From Pseudovibrio sp000156235 (GTDB lineage Bacteria; Pseudomonadota; Alphaproteobacteria; Rhizobiales; Stappiaceae): a stretch of DNA of 64,000 nucleotides. The stretch lies in the NCBI RefSeq assembly GCF_000156235.1, contig NZ_DS996820.1:3047-67046 (forward strand). The letters run 5' to 3'. Every line of letters starts with the position of its first letter. The first letter of the stretch is position 1. This document shows positions 43,770-52,354 of the stretch, piece by piece. Under the pieces are notes generated by a model. That model made no database searches. It had not been told where the DNA came from and saw nothing but the letters and a program-made list of their open reading frames with translations. A program made the translations under genes and the position numbers.

Positions 43770-44297
43770 TTGCTTAGGCGTACATATACACTCGTTGCTC
43801 TTTCTGGATTATTGATTGCACTGGCAGGTTGCCAAACATCATCTAAAAACACTGAGAAAGAGGAGCCGAAGCTAGAACTGTGCTCGGCCAATAACACCAC
43901 AAACAAACTTAGTTATTCTTCCCAGGCTAATGTGTTTATCTCCACCGATTCAATCAAAGCCCTCGCATCAGTCGCAAAATTTATCGCCAACGAAGCCTCT
44001 GCCCCAACTTCAAAAGAGCTCCTGGGTGATTGGACACTTGTTGATCTGAATGCCAGGAAGTCGTGCCCATTGGAGATGACATCCGATCCGCACGATAAAG
44101 CCAAGCATGCGATCAATACCAAGTCAGGCTGTGCATTGAGCAAGAGCAAAGCTGCTTCATGGAATCTGGATGGAAAAGAGCTTGTTCTCAAATCGCGGTC
44201 GGGGGGAGAAACCGCAAGGCTTGTTAAAGTCAACAAGACCTGCTGGGCAAGCTCAGGATCAGCTCCTCAAAACACACAGTACGTTTTGAAGCGTTAA
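43770..44297 (+). CDS. AprI/Inh family metalloprotease inhibitor lipoprotein
   Basis: A 175-residue lipoprotein starting at TTG 43770 behind GAGGATTT, with the lipobox LAGC. The inhibitor domain covers about residues 85-175: LLGDWTLVDLNARKSCPLEM, then SGCALSKSKAASWNLDGKELVL. The two cysteines match the disulfide of the Inh family, which blocks serralysin-type zinc proteases in the periplasm. No protease gene lies beside it, so the target may be elsewhere in the genome or foreign. Confidence 0.85.
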   Translation: MLRRTYTLVALSGLLIALAGCQTSSKNTEKEEPKLELCSANNTTNKLSYSSQANVFISTDSIKALASVAKFIANEASAPTSKELLGDWTLVDLNARKSCPLEMTSDPHDKAKHAINTKSGCALSKSKAASWNLDGKELVLKSRSGGETARLVKVNKTCWASSGSAPQNTQYVLKR

Positions 44298-44377
44298 AGA
44301 GATCCCAGCTCCACCTGTATGGGGCAAGGACGTTTAGCAAGACACACTTCCTCTGGGATGCTTTTACAACCAGCAAA

Positions 44378-44418
44378 CACCCCGAACCTACCTCCCAGCA
44401 GGTTCGGGGTGTTGTTTC
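44378..44418 (+). terminator. Terminator of the inhibitor gene
   Basis: CACCCCGAACCT pairs with AGGTTCGGGGTG over 12 bases around ACCTCCCAGC-like loop sequence and is followed by TTGTTT. Confidence 0.88.
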
Positions 44419-44439
44419 TGGGGCGGAACAGCAGAAAAC

Positions 44440-44632
44440 TTGCCGCAGCCGGGAAGAGCTGCGGCAAGTCTGCAGCTGGCAGCAAAGGGCCAGCTGGATT
44501 GATTGCGGGAGCTTTGGCAGAAACCCGCAATCAAAATTTGCCCCGACTAAAAGTCGTGTTTCTTGCGATCTTTTCAGAGCGCCTAAAGCAGTTCGGTTCC
44601 CATTAGATCGATTGAACTGCTTTAGTTTTTTT
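44440..44632 (+). repeat. Stacked hairpins including a 12-bp CTAAAGCAGTTC stem
   Basis: ACTTGCCGCAGC/GCTGCGGCAAGT at 44440-44470 and CTAAAGCAGTTC/GAACTGCTTTAG at 44583-44625 followed by seven T residues are perfect stems. The second is a plus-strand terminator; the same type of stem recurs in intergenic regions of related bacteria as far as I recall. Confidence 0.6.
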
Positions 44633-44682
44633 GCTTCTGCGTGTCTTTGTCTGAAAAGCGTTTCGGCTTCTCAGTCAGACGC

Positions 44683-45966
44683 TTAGCCGAAGATCGGCAG
44701 GTTGCCAGTCAGCTCGAACGCGGTGATGATGAACACCAGAATACCGAAGCCGAAGACCATTGCCTGACGGGCGTTGCCGCCTGGGACCTGGTACATGTTC
44801 GGGTTCCGCTCACGGCAGATGCGCACCATGACGATTGGAGCCAGCAGTGAGAAAATCACCAGAACCACGCCCGCATAACCGATTGCAGCGATGAACCCGT
44901 GAGGGAACAGGATTGCAAGGATGATGGTTGGAACGAAGGCGATGCCGACTGTCTTTGCTTTACCGGCAACGGTCGCTGTGTCGAACTTGAACAAGTCAGA
45001 GATGTAGTCATACAGGCTGAGGGACACGCCCAAGAAGGATGTTGCTACAGCCATGTTGCCGAAGATCTGCAGGATGACAGAGATGTTGGCACTGATACCA
45101 GATTCGCTCAGAGCACCGATGATGTTACCGATGTTACCGCCTTCTGCGATGATTGCAGGGAAGTCATCACGGGAGATGTTTCCGAATACTGCGAACATCC
45201 AGAGGAAGTAGAAGAAGCCTGCAAGGAAGATTGCGATCAGCAGCGCCTTGCTGGTGCGCTTCGCATCCAGACCCAGATAGTTGGTTACGGTTGGTACGGT
45301 GATCTGAAGACCGAAACTCGCCACCAGGAAGGAGATGGTGTAGAACGCATATGGCATGCGATCACCGAGAGAGATCTCCGGGAACAGGTTGGCTGTTGAG
45401 GAGTTGCCGATCAGTGAGCTCAGGCTGATCATGAAGGTGATGATCATACCGCCGATGAGAACGGTGTTCACACGGTCAACCGCTTTGGTTCCCATCATCA
45501 CAATCGACAGAAGCACGACTGCGAAGATCAAACTCGCAACCCCGGATGACATATTCACGTCACCGAAGATGGACAGCGAGTAAGTGATGATTGAGCTGCC
45601 GCCTGAGATGTAGGCGTAGGTCAGAACATAGCACAGGAAGGCAACGGAGAGGCCGTTTACGATGCGGCCAAAGTTGCCGATGGTGCCCTTTGCAAGGCTG
45701 TCGTAGTTGGAGCCTTCAGGGAAGTGCAGCGTGACTTCCATGATGTACAACGATGCGGTGTGCATGATGTAACCAACGACGATCATCAGAACCAGACAGA
45801 CGGTGAACCATACACCACTGTTGGCTACTGGCAGCGAGAACATGCCCGCGCCGACGGCGGTGCCAGCAGCGATCACACTGGCGCCCAGGATAGTGCCCTG
45901 ACTTTTTTTGGTAGTTTGCGGTTCAACTGTCTCTGCAGCTGGAACCTGCTCAGAAGCGATGGTCAT
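44683..45966 (-). CDS. Aromatic amino acid permease (HAAAP family; tyrosine/tryptophan-specific type)
   Basis: A 427-residue inner-membrane proton symporter with about eleven helices. I start it at ATG 45966, preceded by GGGAGG; a longer frame upstream is unlikely. The first helix (GASVIAAGTAVGAGMFSLPV) carries the conserved unwound substrate site of the Mtr/TnaB/TyrP family. It lies 212 bases downstream of tyrosine phenol-lyase on the same strand, like tutB beside tpl in other bacteria, so tyrosine is the likely substrate. A hairpin between the two genes may lower its expression relative to the enzyme. Confidence 0.9.
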   Translation of the reverse strand: MTIASEQVPAAETVEPQTTKKSQGTILGASVIAAGTAVGAGMFSLPVANSGVWFTVCLVLMIVVGYIMHTASLYIMEVTLHFPEGSNYDSLAKGTIGNFGRIVNGLSVAFLCYVLTYAYISGGSSIITYSLSIFGDVNMSSGVASLIFAVVLLSIVMMGTKAVDRVNTVLIGGMIITFMISLSSLIGNSSTANLFPEISLGDRMPYAFYTISFLVASFGLQITVPTVTNYLGLDAKRTSKALLIAIFLAGFFYFLWMFAVFGNISRDDFPAIIAEGGNIGNIIGALSESGISANISVILQIFGNMAVATSFLGVSLSLYDYISDLFKFDTATVAGKAKTVGIAFVPTIILAILFPHGFIAAIGYAGVVLVIFSLLAPIVMVRICRERNPNMYQVPGGNARQAMVFGFGILVFIITAFELTGNLPIFG

Positions 45967-46106
45967 AGTGAGCCTCCCAACTCCGGCGTTTTGCCGTGAC
46001 CAAGAGAGAAACCATCTGCCGAATTGAATATGCCCCGCGGCAGAGCTTTCCCGAAAAGCGCACATAGGCTTACGATGGGTAAATCTTGTGCTTTGATAAC
46101 AACAGA

Positions 46107-46128
46107 GGAGAGCACGCGGGCTCTCCTC
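46107..46128 (-). terminator. Hairpin between tpl and the permease gene
   Basis: GGAGAGC-ACGCG-GGCTCTCC lies in the 212-base gap. It lacks a long T tract, so partial termination or an mRNA stability element is more likely than full termination. Confidence 0.5.
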
Positions 46129-46178
46129 CAATGCAGTTTACTCTATGACTATTTCTAGTCACTTCAATAGCTTATCGC

Positions 46179-47555
46179 TTAAACTTCTGCGAAACGGCCA
46201 GTGAAGAAGCGCAGTACCTTAGGCTCGAATGTGAATTCCAGACCTTTGATGCTTTCGCGGTTTTTGTAGAGCTCGATGATTGCGTCTGCGACGTAGTCCA
46301 TGTGAGCGTAGGTGTATACGCGGCGTGGGATTGTCAGACGAACGGTTTCGAGTTTTGGACGGTGGTGATCACCGGTCTCGATGTTACGGCCTGCGGAAAC
46401 GATACCACGTTCCATGGTGCGTACGCCGGAGGTGCGGTAGATCGCAGCTGCCAGTGCCTGTGCAGGGAACTTGTCCTGTTCCAGGTGCGGCAGGAATGCG
46501 CGTGCATCGAGGAAGATTGCGTGACCGCCGTAAGGCTTAACCATTGGCACGCCAGCTGCGTCCAGACGCTCACCCAAGTAACGGATCTGGTTTACGCGGT
46601 GTGAGATGTAGTCGAACTCACAGGACTCTTTGATGCCGATTGCCATTGCTTCCATGTCGCGGCCTGCGAGACCACCGTAGGAAGGCATACCTTCGAACTG
46701 AACAACCATGCCTTTTGCTTCAGCAAACAGTTCGTCGTCGTTCACACACAGGAAGCCACCGTTGTTTGTCAGGCAGTCTTTTTTGCCGGACATGGTGCAG
46801 CCGTCGCCGTAGGAGAACATTTCGAAGAGGATTTCCTTGATGGATTTGTCTTCGAAGCCAGCTTCACGTTCTTTGATGAAGTATGCGTTTTCTACACAAC
46901 GGGTTGCATCGTACATCACTTTGATGCCGTGCTTGTGGCAGAGTTCGGATACTTCTTTGATGTTCGCCATGGACACTGGCTGACCACCAGCGAGGTTCAC
47001 GGTTACTGCAAGACAGATGTAAGGGATCTTGTCGCCGCCGACTTCGTCGATCAGTTTCTGCAGTTTTTCGATGGAAACGTTACCTTTGAACGGTACGTCT
47101 GCCAGATCCGGATCGTGAGCTTCGTCGCAGATAACGTCTACGAACTTCGCACCGTTACGCTCCTGGTGGAAACGTGTGGTGGTGAAGTACATGTTGCCTG
47201 GTACGTAGTCGCCTTCTTTAATGGTCAGAGAAGACAGGATGTTTTCTGCACCGCGGCCCTGGTGAGTTGGGATCAGGTGTTTGAAGCCGAAGTATTCTTT
47301 TACAACTTTTTCGAGGTTGTAGAAGTTTTCGGAGCCAGCGTACGCTTCGTCGCCGACCATCAGGCCTGCCCACTGCTTGTCGGACATTGCGGAGGTACCG
47401 GAGTCGGTCAGCAAGTCGATGTAGCAGTCTTTAGACTTGATGAGGAAGGTGTTGAAGCCAGCTTCCTGAATTGCATTTTCACGACGCTCATCGTCGATGA
47501 AGTACATTGGTTCAACAGATTTAATCTTGAACGGCTCTGGCATAAACTTAGACAT
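46179..47555 (-). CDS. tpl: Tyrosine phenol-lyase
   Basis: PLP enzyme (EC 4.1.99.2) splitting L-tyrosine into phenol, pyruvate and ammonia; cytosolic tetramer. Nearly all of the 458 residues follow the Citrobacter enzyme. The PLP lysine lies in SGKKDC near 258, the phosphate contact in THQGRGAEN near 98. R383 in MERG corresponds to the arginine that marks phenol-lyase; tryptophanase has isoleucine there. The C terminus FFTGRF keeps the phenylalanine rather than the tryptophanase histidine. Start ATG follows AAGAGGACG. A tyrosine permease gene lies downstream. Confidence 0.93.
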   Translation of the reverse strand: MSKFMPEPFKIKSVEPMYFIDDERRENAIQEAGFNTFLIKSKDCYIDLLTDSGTSAMSDKQWAGLMVGDEAYAGSENFYNLEKVVKEYFGFKHLIPTHQGRGAENILSSLTIKEGDYVPGNMYFTTTRFHQERNGAKFVDVICDEAHDPDLADVPFKGNVSIEKLQKLIDEVGGDKIPYICLAVTVNLAGGQPVSMANIKEVSELCHKHGIKVMYDATRCVENAYFIKEREAGFEDKSIKEILFEMFSYGDGCTMSGKKDCLTNNGGFLCVNDDELFAEAKGMVVQFEGMPSYGGLAGRDMEAMAIGIKESCEFDYISHRVNQIRYLGERLDAAGVPMVKPYGGHAIFLDARAFLPHLEQDKFPAQALAAAIYRTSGVRTMERGIVSAGRNIETGDHHRPKLETVRLTIPRRVYTYAHMDYVADAIIELYKNRESIKGLEFTFEPKVLRFFTGRFAEV

Positions 47556-48700
47556 AAGAACGTCCTCTTACTTACTTCTTTACCAATTGGGCGGAAAGAG
47601 CGGATCTTTCCGAATTCTCAGGGAGTGAGGAAAATAGTGATTTCCTGAAGTTTATTTACTTACGAATGGAAATCTTTTTCTCTTCACCAATCTTCATCAA
47701 CTATTAGATATCCAAATATTCGATCATCACAATAAGTAACAATATCCATATGTGAATAAATAATCGTTTTTATATACAGACCACAGCGACATATACCTTT
47801 ATGCAATACACAAGGCGCTGATAGTTACATGCGCATTACTTGACTATGCAGAGTATTAATCTGCATAATCTTGGTTGTGCTGTGATCTGTATATTGTCTC
47901 CGCAGCAAGTCTCAGGCATGCCGGTGCCGTTCTTCTGCTCCAATGCGCTCAACACTTGGAAGACAGGATTAAGACAAACGCCATTATTCTGAAGCAAACA
48001 GGGCACACCTGCAGCGCAAACCGGAGGTGCCGACTGTATTGCTTATATCAAGACACAGTTCTTCGGCCACTTAGGGGGTGTGGTTTCAGAGTGGGTGCCT
48101 GATATTTACTTGTTTTGGAGAGTGCTGCATGTTTGGCTGGCTTCTGCTCTCTGCATCTTTGGCGGACTATAGGAGGCAGAAGGCGAGCTGACATGCGGCC
48201 GTGCAGCAGGAGCGACTCCACTGCAGGCGAAAGGTCGTTAGACGAGGTGCAGGTTGTTGGCCATGGATACATCTTCGATGTGCCAAGGCAGCTTATCTCT
48301 TTTCAAGATATTCAAATACAGCTGATACCAGCGCATTTTCCCAGCCCCAATGTAAATTCATCATTGAACTTATTACACACTCAGGAGTTTGGGCGAATTG
48401 GCCTGAAAGTCAAAAAGAAAAACTACTTAGGTACAGGGGCTTGGTGGGGACAGGGCTACCGCGACGCGATGTACTTGCCTTTACAACCTCCCTGAAATAC
48501 CAAGGGTTTTCTGGATTTTACCGGCGGGCAATGCGCAAGTTGCCGCATTTCAAAACATCATATTTATTCCACAACAAACTTATATATTAGCGATAGCTGC
48601 TAATATTTTTAGATTGATTGGCATGAATCACTTTCACGTTCAGGCAGAGCACATGCGTGATTTGCACCGGGATTCGCGTCAGCTTTAAGCTTACAAGAGA
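47556..48700. other. Long region upstream of tpl, no supported gene
   Basis: About 1.1 kb between tpl and the left cassette. The first 300 bases are AT-rich and contain the dyad TATGCAGA/TCTGCATA at 47845-47867. Frames on either strand between 47875 and 48600 lack ribosome sites, homology or consistent codon use. Possible decayed DNA. Confidence 0.55.
47845..47867. promoter_or_regulatory. Dyad upstream of tpl
   Basis: TATGCAGA-GTATTAA-TCTGCATA, a perfect 8-bp inverted repeat with 7-base spacer, 290 bases upstream of the tpl start. It does not match the TyrR box TGTAAA-N6-TTTACA. Candidate operator for an unknown regulator. Confidence 0.5.
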
Positions 48701-48727
48701 CTGGCCTGCGGGGTGAGCGCAGACCAG
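48701..48727. repeat. Hairpin conserved in both inverted cassettes (left copy)
   Basis: CTGGCCTGCG and CGCAGACCAG form a stem around GGGTGAG. The same hairpin with flanking CACCCTGCTGG occurs at 60557-60591 behind the right cassette, on the opposite strand. Confidence 0.6.
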
Positions 48728-48840
48728 CAGGGTGCCCATAAGCTTCATCAGCCCCATGCGAGCTGTTGGAGGCCCTCAGCGGGGCGTGCTGTGATGCGGG
48801 GTGGGCGCAAAGCGCCGCGAGCACCGTTACAGCGATTGGG

Positions 48841-49107
48841 TCATGAAGCTGTTGCTGTGCTTATCGGCTGCGGAAAGGCGACCCGCTCCAATGTTCCGCA
48901 GGTCTTTTTCAGTGCTTCAAGGCGGTCACACAAAGCGTAGTGCAAAGTGAACAAAGCATCCCGTTCCGTGCTGTGTTTTAATCGCTCACTCAGCACTAAC
49001 TGCTGCATGTAAGCGAGGTTCTCCAAATCGGAGACAGCAATGGTTACTTCGTCAATTTCATTCTGAAGAGTGTTTGTGGCGCTGCATGCGCATGCGGAGT
49101 CGTCCAT
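48841..49107 (-). CDS. Small helical protein of the inverted cassette, left copy
   Basis: 88 residues starting at ATG 49107. The chain is acidic at the front and helical (IAVSDLENLAYMQQLVLSER, then ERDALFTLHYALCDRLEAL). It is about 65 % identical by eye to the protein at 60067. The two genes are in opposite orientation at the ends of a 10-kb interval and each follows the same leader. No family recognised; the size and position recall small regulatory proteins of P4-like elements. Confidence 0.75.
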   Translation of the reverse strand: MDDSACACSATNTLQNEIDEVTIAVSDLENLAYMQQLVLSERLKHSTERDALFTLHYALCDRLEALKKTCGTLERVAFPQPISTATAS

Positions 49108-49273
49108 ATTCAAAGCCTCGTTGTTGGCTGTTGAAGGACCGCGCGACAGGAAGCTTTTGGAACCCACTGGCGAGCGGGAGGCCAAAAACCTGACAACGAC
49201 AGGCGGGCTTATTCCCCTCCGAAGAGAGTATTGTATTCGCCGCCCTCCCGCTCATAGCAAAGGGTTTGCGCAC
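49058..49273 (-). CDS. Leader ORF overlapping seqB/seqC-type segments, left copy
   Basis: A 71-codon frame from GTG 49273. Its first 37 residues (RKPFAMSGRAANT, GNKPAC, QVFGLPLASG) match the leader ORF at 59897, while the tail differs because a frameshift relative to the right copy carries it into the next gene. The frame coincides with complementary RNA segments, so conservation may reflect RNA structure rather than protein. It resembles the small ash-type frames that overlap C4-like RNAs in phages, an identification I cannot confirm. Confidence 0.5.
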   Translation of the reverse strand: MRKPFAMSGRAANTILSSEGNKPACRCQVFGLPLASGFQKLPVARSFNSQQRGFEYGRLRMRMQRHKHSSE

Positions 49274-49288
49274 TTTTGGAAAAAAGGC

Positions 49289-49317
49289 ACAAAAAATCCG
49301 CTAGTTAACGGGAGCGG
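49289..49317 (-). terminator. Attenuator hairpin in leader, left copy
   Basis: On the minus strand CCGCT-CCCGTTAACT-AGCGG is followed by ATTTTTTG. Its 5' arm includes CCCGCTC, complementary to GAGCGGG inside the leader ORF (49247-49253 on the complement), so an alternative pairing would open the terminator. The dyad GAGGCCCAAAACCTC lies just upstream at 49332-49346. Confidence 0.65.
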
Positions 49318-49457
49318 GTACCGCGTTGTGAGAGGTTTTGGGCCTCACCCAAGAGCATGCAACCAGATGCATGCGGTGTCAATGGGCAAGGATTACGAGC
49401 AAGGGTTGTGTGGCTGTGGGGAGACGGTTTTGGTGGGGAGAGGAGCTTCTTTAAGAC

Positions 49458-50449
49458 GTCATCCCGCGCTCGATGCGGGACCCAGCTGAGCGCTCACTGC
49501 ATTCGGTGGAAAGTGATGCTGCACTCCAAACCGCAACGCCTTTGCCTCACCACCCTGGGTCCCGCATCGCGCTACGCTTGTGCGGGATGACGGTGGAGGG
49601 GTGCTGCGGAAGTTCTTTTTTGGCGAGGTTGGTTGGGACCACTTGTCGAGCGGCAGCGTTGGCGATTGATGATATCAGTTCAGAAAGAGGTTAGACGTGC
49701 CCCCAGCCGTCATCCCGCACTTGATGCGGGACCCAGCTGGGCGCTTACCACATTCGACGGAAAGACATGCTGCACTCCAAAACGCAACCTCATTGCCTCA
49801 CTACTCTGAGTCCCGCATCGCGCTGCGCTTGTGCGGGATGACGGCGGAAGGGGATGCTGCGGCAGTCCTGCGCTTGGCGAGGTTGGTTGGGAGCACCTGT
49901 CGAGCGGCAGCATTAGCGAATGATCGCATCAGTCAGAAAGAGGTTAGACGTGCCCCCAGCCGTCATCCCGCACCTGATGCGAGACCTAGCTGGGCGCTCA
50001 CTGCATTCAGTGGAAAGTGATGCCGCCCTCCAAAACGCAACCTCTTTGCCTCACCACCTTGGGTCCCGCATCGCGCTTCGCTTGTGCGGGATGACGGCGG
50101 AGGGGGATGCTGCGGCAACTCTTTTCATGGCGAGGTTGGTTGGGAGCACCTGTTGAGCGGATGCGCTGGTGCAGCAGCGTTGGTGCACGAGAGCAACAGC
50201 TTGGGACGGCGCAAGGTGCGAGCCCTCATGCCGTCATACTGCCTATGCAAGTGGTTGATTGATGATGGAGCAACAAGTATTTGGCGTGGAGGCTTAGGCT
50301 GTATCCCCCAGTCGTCATCCCGCACCTGATGCGGGACCCAGCTGGGCGCTCACTGCATTCAGTGGAAAGACATGCTGCATTCTTAAGCGCAATGTCTTTG
50401 CCCCACCACTCTGGGTCCCGCATCGCGCTGCGCTTGTGCGGGATGACGG
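49458..50449. repeat. Array of four long palindromic repeat units, about 251-bp period
   Basis: Units at 49458-49592, 49709-49844, 49962-50097 and 50314-50449. Each begins with GTCATCCCGC-nnnnGATGCGGGACCCAGC, has about 70 bases of middle sequence and ends with CTGGGTCCCGCAT...TGCGGGATGACGG, so both ends are palindromic and mirror each other. The first three repeat with spacing of 251 and 253 bases including a shared spacer; the fourth comes after 352. This is not CRISPR: units are too long and nearly identical throughout. Confidence 0.9.
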
Positions 50450-50468
50450 TGGAGGACTACCGGGTTAG

Positions 50469-50744
50469 TTAGAGATACAAGTCCTGCCAAGTGGGGTTGA
50501 GGTTTTCAATCAGGTCGATCTTCCATGCCCGTCGCCAGCGTTTTAGTTTCTTCTCCCGGGCGATTGCGTCTCCGATCCGCTCAAACTCTTCAAAGTACAC
50601 CAGTTGGGAAACGCCATACTGCGCTGTGAAGGATGTTGCTATTTTTTCGCGATGCTCATGAACACGCCTTACCAGATCATTGGTGACGCCGGTGTAAAGC
50701 GTCCCATTTCTGCGGCTTGCTGTCATGTACACGTAATAGGTCAT
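50469..50744 (-). CDS. GIY-YIG nuclease-domain protein
   Basis: A 91-residue single-domain GIY-YIG endonuclease of the YhbQ/UvrC-N type. The hallmark is YYVYMTASRRNGTLYTGVTN (residues 3-22) with the two tyrosines; Arg27 and Glu near 64 complete the usual metal and DNA contacts. KLKRWRRAWKIDLIE is a basic C-terminal helix. Its stop codon is 20 bases from the palindromic array and its start 73 bases from another half palindrome at 50817, so the gene is embedded in the repeats. A sister gene has the same arrangement at 59164. Confidence 0.9.
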   Translation of the reverse strand: MTYYVYMTASRRNGTLYTGVTNDLVRRVHEHREKIATSFTAQYGVSQLVYFEEFERIGDAIAREKKLKRWRRAWKIDLIENLNPTWQDLYL

Positions 50745-50816
50745 GACCTAGTTTGCGACGATGAAGATGAAGCGACAACATCACGAAATAGCCAATGCAT
50801 TGTTCTTGGTGGGTTT

Positions 50817-50849
50817 CAGCTGGGTCCCGCATCGAGTGCGGGATGACGG
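50817..50849. repeat. Single palindrome right of the GIY-YIG gene
   Basis: CAGCTGGGTCCCGC-ATCGAGT-GCGGGATGACGG shares its ends with the array units but lacks the central 70 bases. Together with the array it brackets the nuclease gene. Confidence 0.85.
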
Positions 50850-51057
50850 CAGAGAGGTGGCTCGAGGGGGGCGTTGTGGGGCTGCAGGAAAACGTCGATA
50901 ATCGGCAGCGCGCTCAATCTTAAGTTTAACTGGCTCCTTGATTAAAACCAATGGCATGTGCCCCGCATATCTGGTAGGGGAGTTTCTATTATAAGTTGCG
51001 GATTCCCGGTTAGTGTTGGGGCCGTTTTGGAATACAGGCCAGCTGACGCCAGGCCTG

Positions 51058-51468
51058 ATGGGGATTACTTTGCGTTTCACGAAAATCATGATTTCTGTTG
51101 CGCTGGCAGCATCTCTTGCTGCTTGTGCATCTGTTGGCAACGAGAACATTCGTAAAGAGACAGCTGCGACTGTTGCGACCAAGTTGACCAAGGGCAAAAC
51201 CACCAAGGACGATGTGGCCAAACTGTTTGGCAGCCCGGACACTGTAGACTTCAGCGATAGCGGCAACGAGATCTGGAAGTACCAGCACGTGCGCTCCCAG
51301 CCGAAGGTTGAGAACTTCATTCCTGTAGTCGACATTCTGGCTGGTGGTCAGGATCTGCAGAAGAAAGAGCTGGCCTTGTTCTTCAACAGCCGTGGTATTT
51401 TGAAAAACTACACCATGCTGGAGACTGACAGCGAAGTGCGCACTGGGTTGATTAACGCGAACCAGTAA
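51058..51468 (+). CDS. SmpA/OmlA-like lipoprotein (copy 1)
   Basis: A 136-residue lipoprotein with lipobox SLAAC. The mature part has the BamE/SmpA-like motif KGKTTKDDVAKLFGSPD followed by GNEIWKYQHV. ATG 51058 is used; a TTG 12 bases later aligns with the start of the second copy. Paralogue at 51956. Proteins of this class usually sit on the inner face of the outer membrane and assist assembly or stress sensing. Confidence 0.82.
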   Translation: MGITLRFTKIMISVALAASLAACASVGNENIRKETAATVATKLTKGKTTKDDVAKLFGSPDTVDFSDSGNEIWKYQHVRSQPKVENFIPVVDILAGGQDLQKKELALFFNSRGILKNYTMLETDSEVRTGLINANQ

Positions 51469-51955
51469 GCCCTTGCGGGGATAAGTTTGGTTTTGGGCGG
51501 CGGGAATGATGGGCTGCCCAAGGCTTTTTCTCAGAGCACTTATTCTCCTTTTTGCGGGGGGCGCGTCGGTTTGGGTGGTACCGCTCTACCAATTTCCATA
51601 GGAACGCAGAAAAACGCAAAGTTGCACATAGCAACGCAAAATGATGGGTGACGTGTTATGCCCGTTTTATGCTCGCGCGTTTGTGATGGGATCTTCCACA
51701 TGCTGGGTGCAGGTTGTTTTGCCGGCATTGGTGCAGCTGCAAAGCGCCCTTCTCTCTAATACGCTGAAATTATTCGATTAATTCCCTCTCCAGATTACCC
51801 TTGATAGATATGACACGAGTCTTATCTCAGGTTTACAGCGCTCTTATATGAGGCCACGCTCAATTAAGAGAACGAAGGTCTATTCCCATCGGATAAGACC
51901 TCGCGGTGCGTTGGCCTTCACAAACCAACGCAAACCAACGCAAAGGGGCATAAGT
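51469..51955. other. Region between the lipoprotein paralogues
   Basis: Nearly 490 bases with no supported gene. It contains short direct repeats of AACGCAAA (51610-51640 and 51928-51945) and probably the promoter of the second lipoprotein. Confidence 0.5.
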
Positions 51956-52354
51956 TTGCGGATTGTGCATGTTATCCTCGCTCTGGGGCTTGGCCTTGGC
52001 GTTTCCGGCTGCGCTTCTGTGGGCAATGAAAGTCTTCGCCATTTGACCCGTGAGGGATTGGATGGGCAGCTGGAGACTGGCAAGACCACCAAGGAAGATG
52101 TGCGCGTTGCCCTTGGCGATCCGAACACGACGGACTTCACCGACAGCGGCAATGAGATCTGGAAATACAGGCATGTACGGACGCAGGCGAAGGTTGAGAA
52201 CTTCATTCCTGTGGTTGATCTGCTTGCCAGCGGACAAGATGTGACCACCAAGGAAGTGGCCCTGTTTTTTGACCGTGATGGATTGCTGAAGAACTACACC
52301 ATGATTGAGGTGGAGGACGAGGTCCGCACCGGACTTATCACCGCGAACATGTAG
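51956..52354 (+). CDS. SmpA/OmlA-like lipoprotein (copy 2)
   Basis: A 132-residue paralogue of the gene at 51058, starting at TTG 51956 with AAAGGGG upstream. Lipobox VSGC. TGKTTKEDVRVALGDPNTTD, SGNEIWKYRHVRTQAKVENF and the terminal DEVRTGLITAN are shared with copy 1. The pair is a tandem duplication with roughly 60 % identity. Same predicted envelope role. Confidence 0.85.
   Translation: MRIVHVILALGLGLGVSGCASVGNESLRHLTREGLDGQLETGKTTKEDVRVALGDPNTTDFTDSGNEIWKYRHVRTQAKVENFIPVVDLLASGQDVTTKEVALFFDRDGLLKNYTMIEVEDEVRTGLITANM

Noticed and set aside
46179..47555. Tryptophanase
   Set aside because: The arginine in MERG and the terminal FFTGRF follow tyrosine phenol-lyase, not tryptophanase.
48115..48590. 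Two overlapping plus-strand frames over 120 codons
   Set aside because: No ribosome site, no recognisable domain, mixed composition; probably chance frames.
49458..50449. CRISPR array
   Set aside because: Units are 135 bp and nearly identical inside; there are no short direct repeats with unique spacers and no cas genes.
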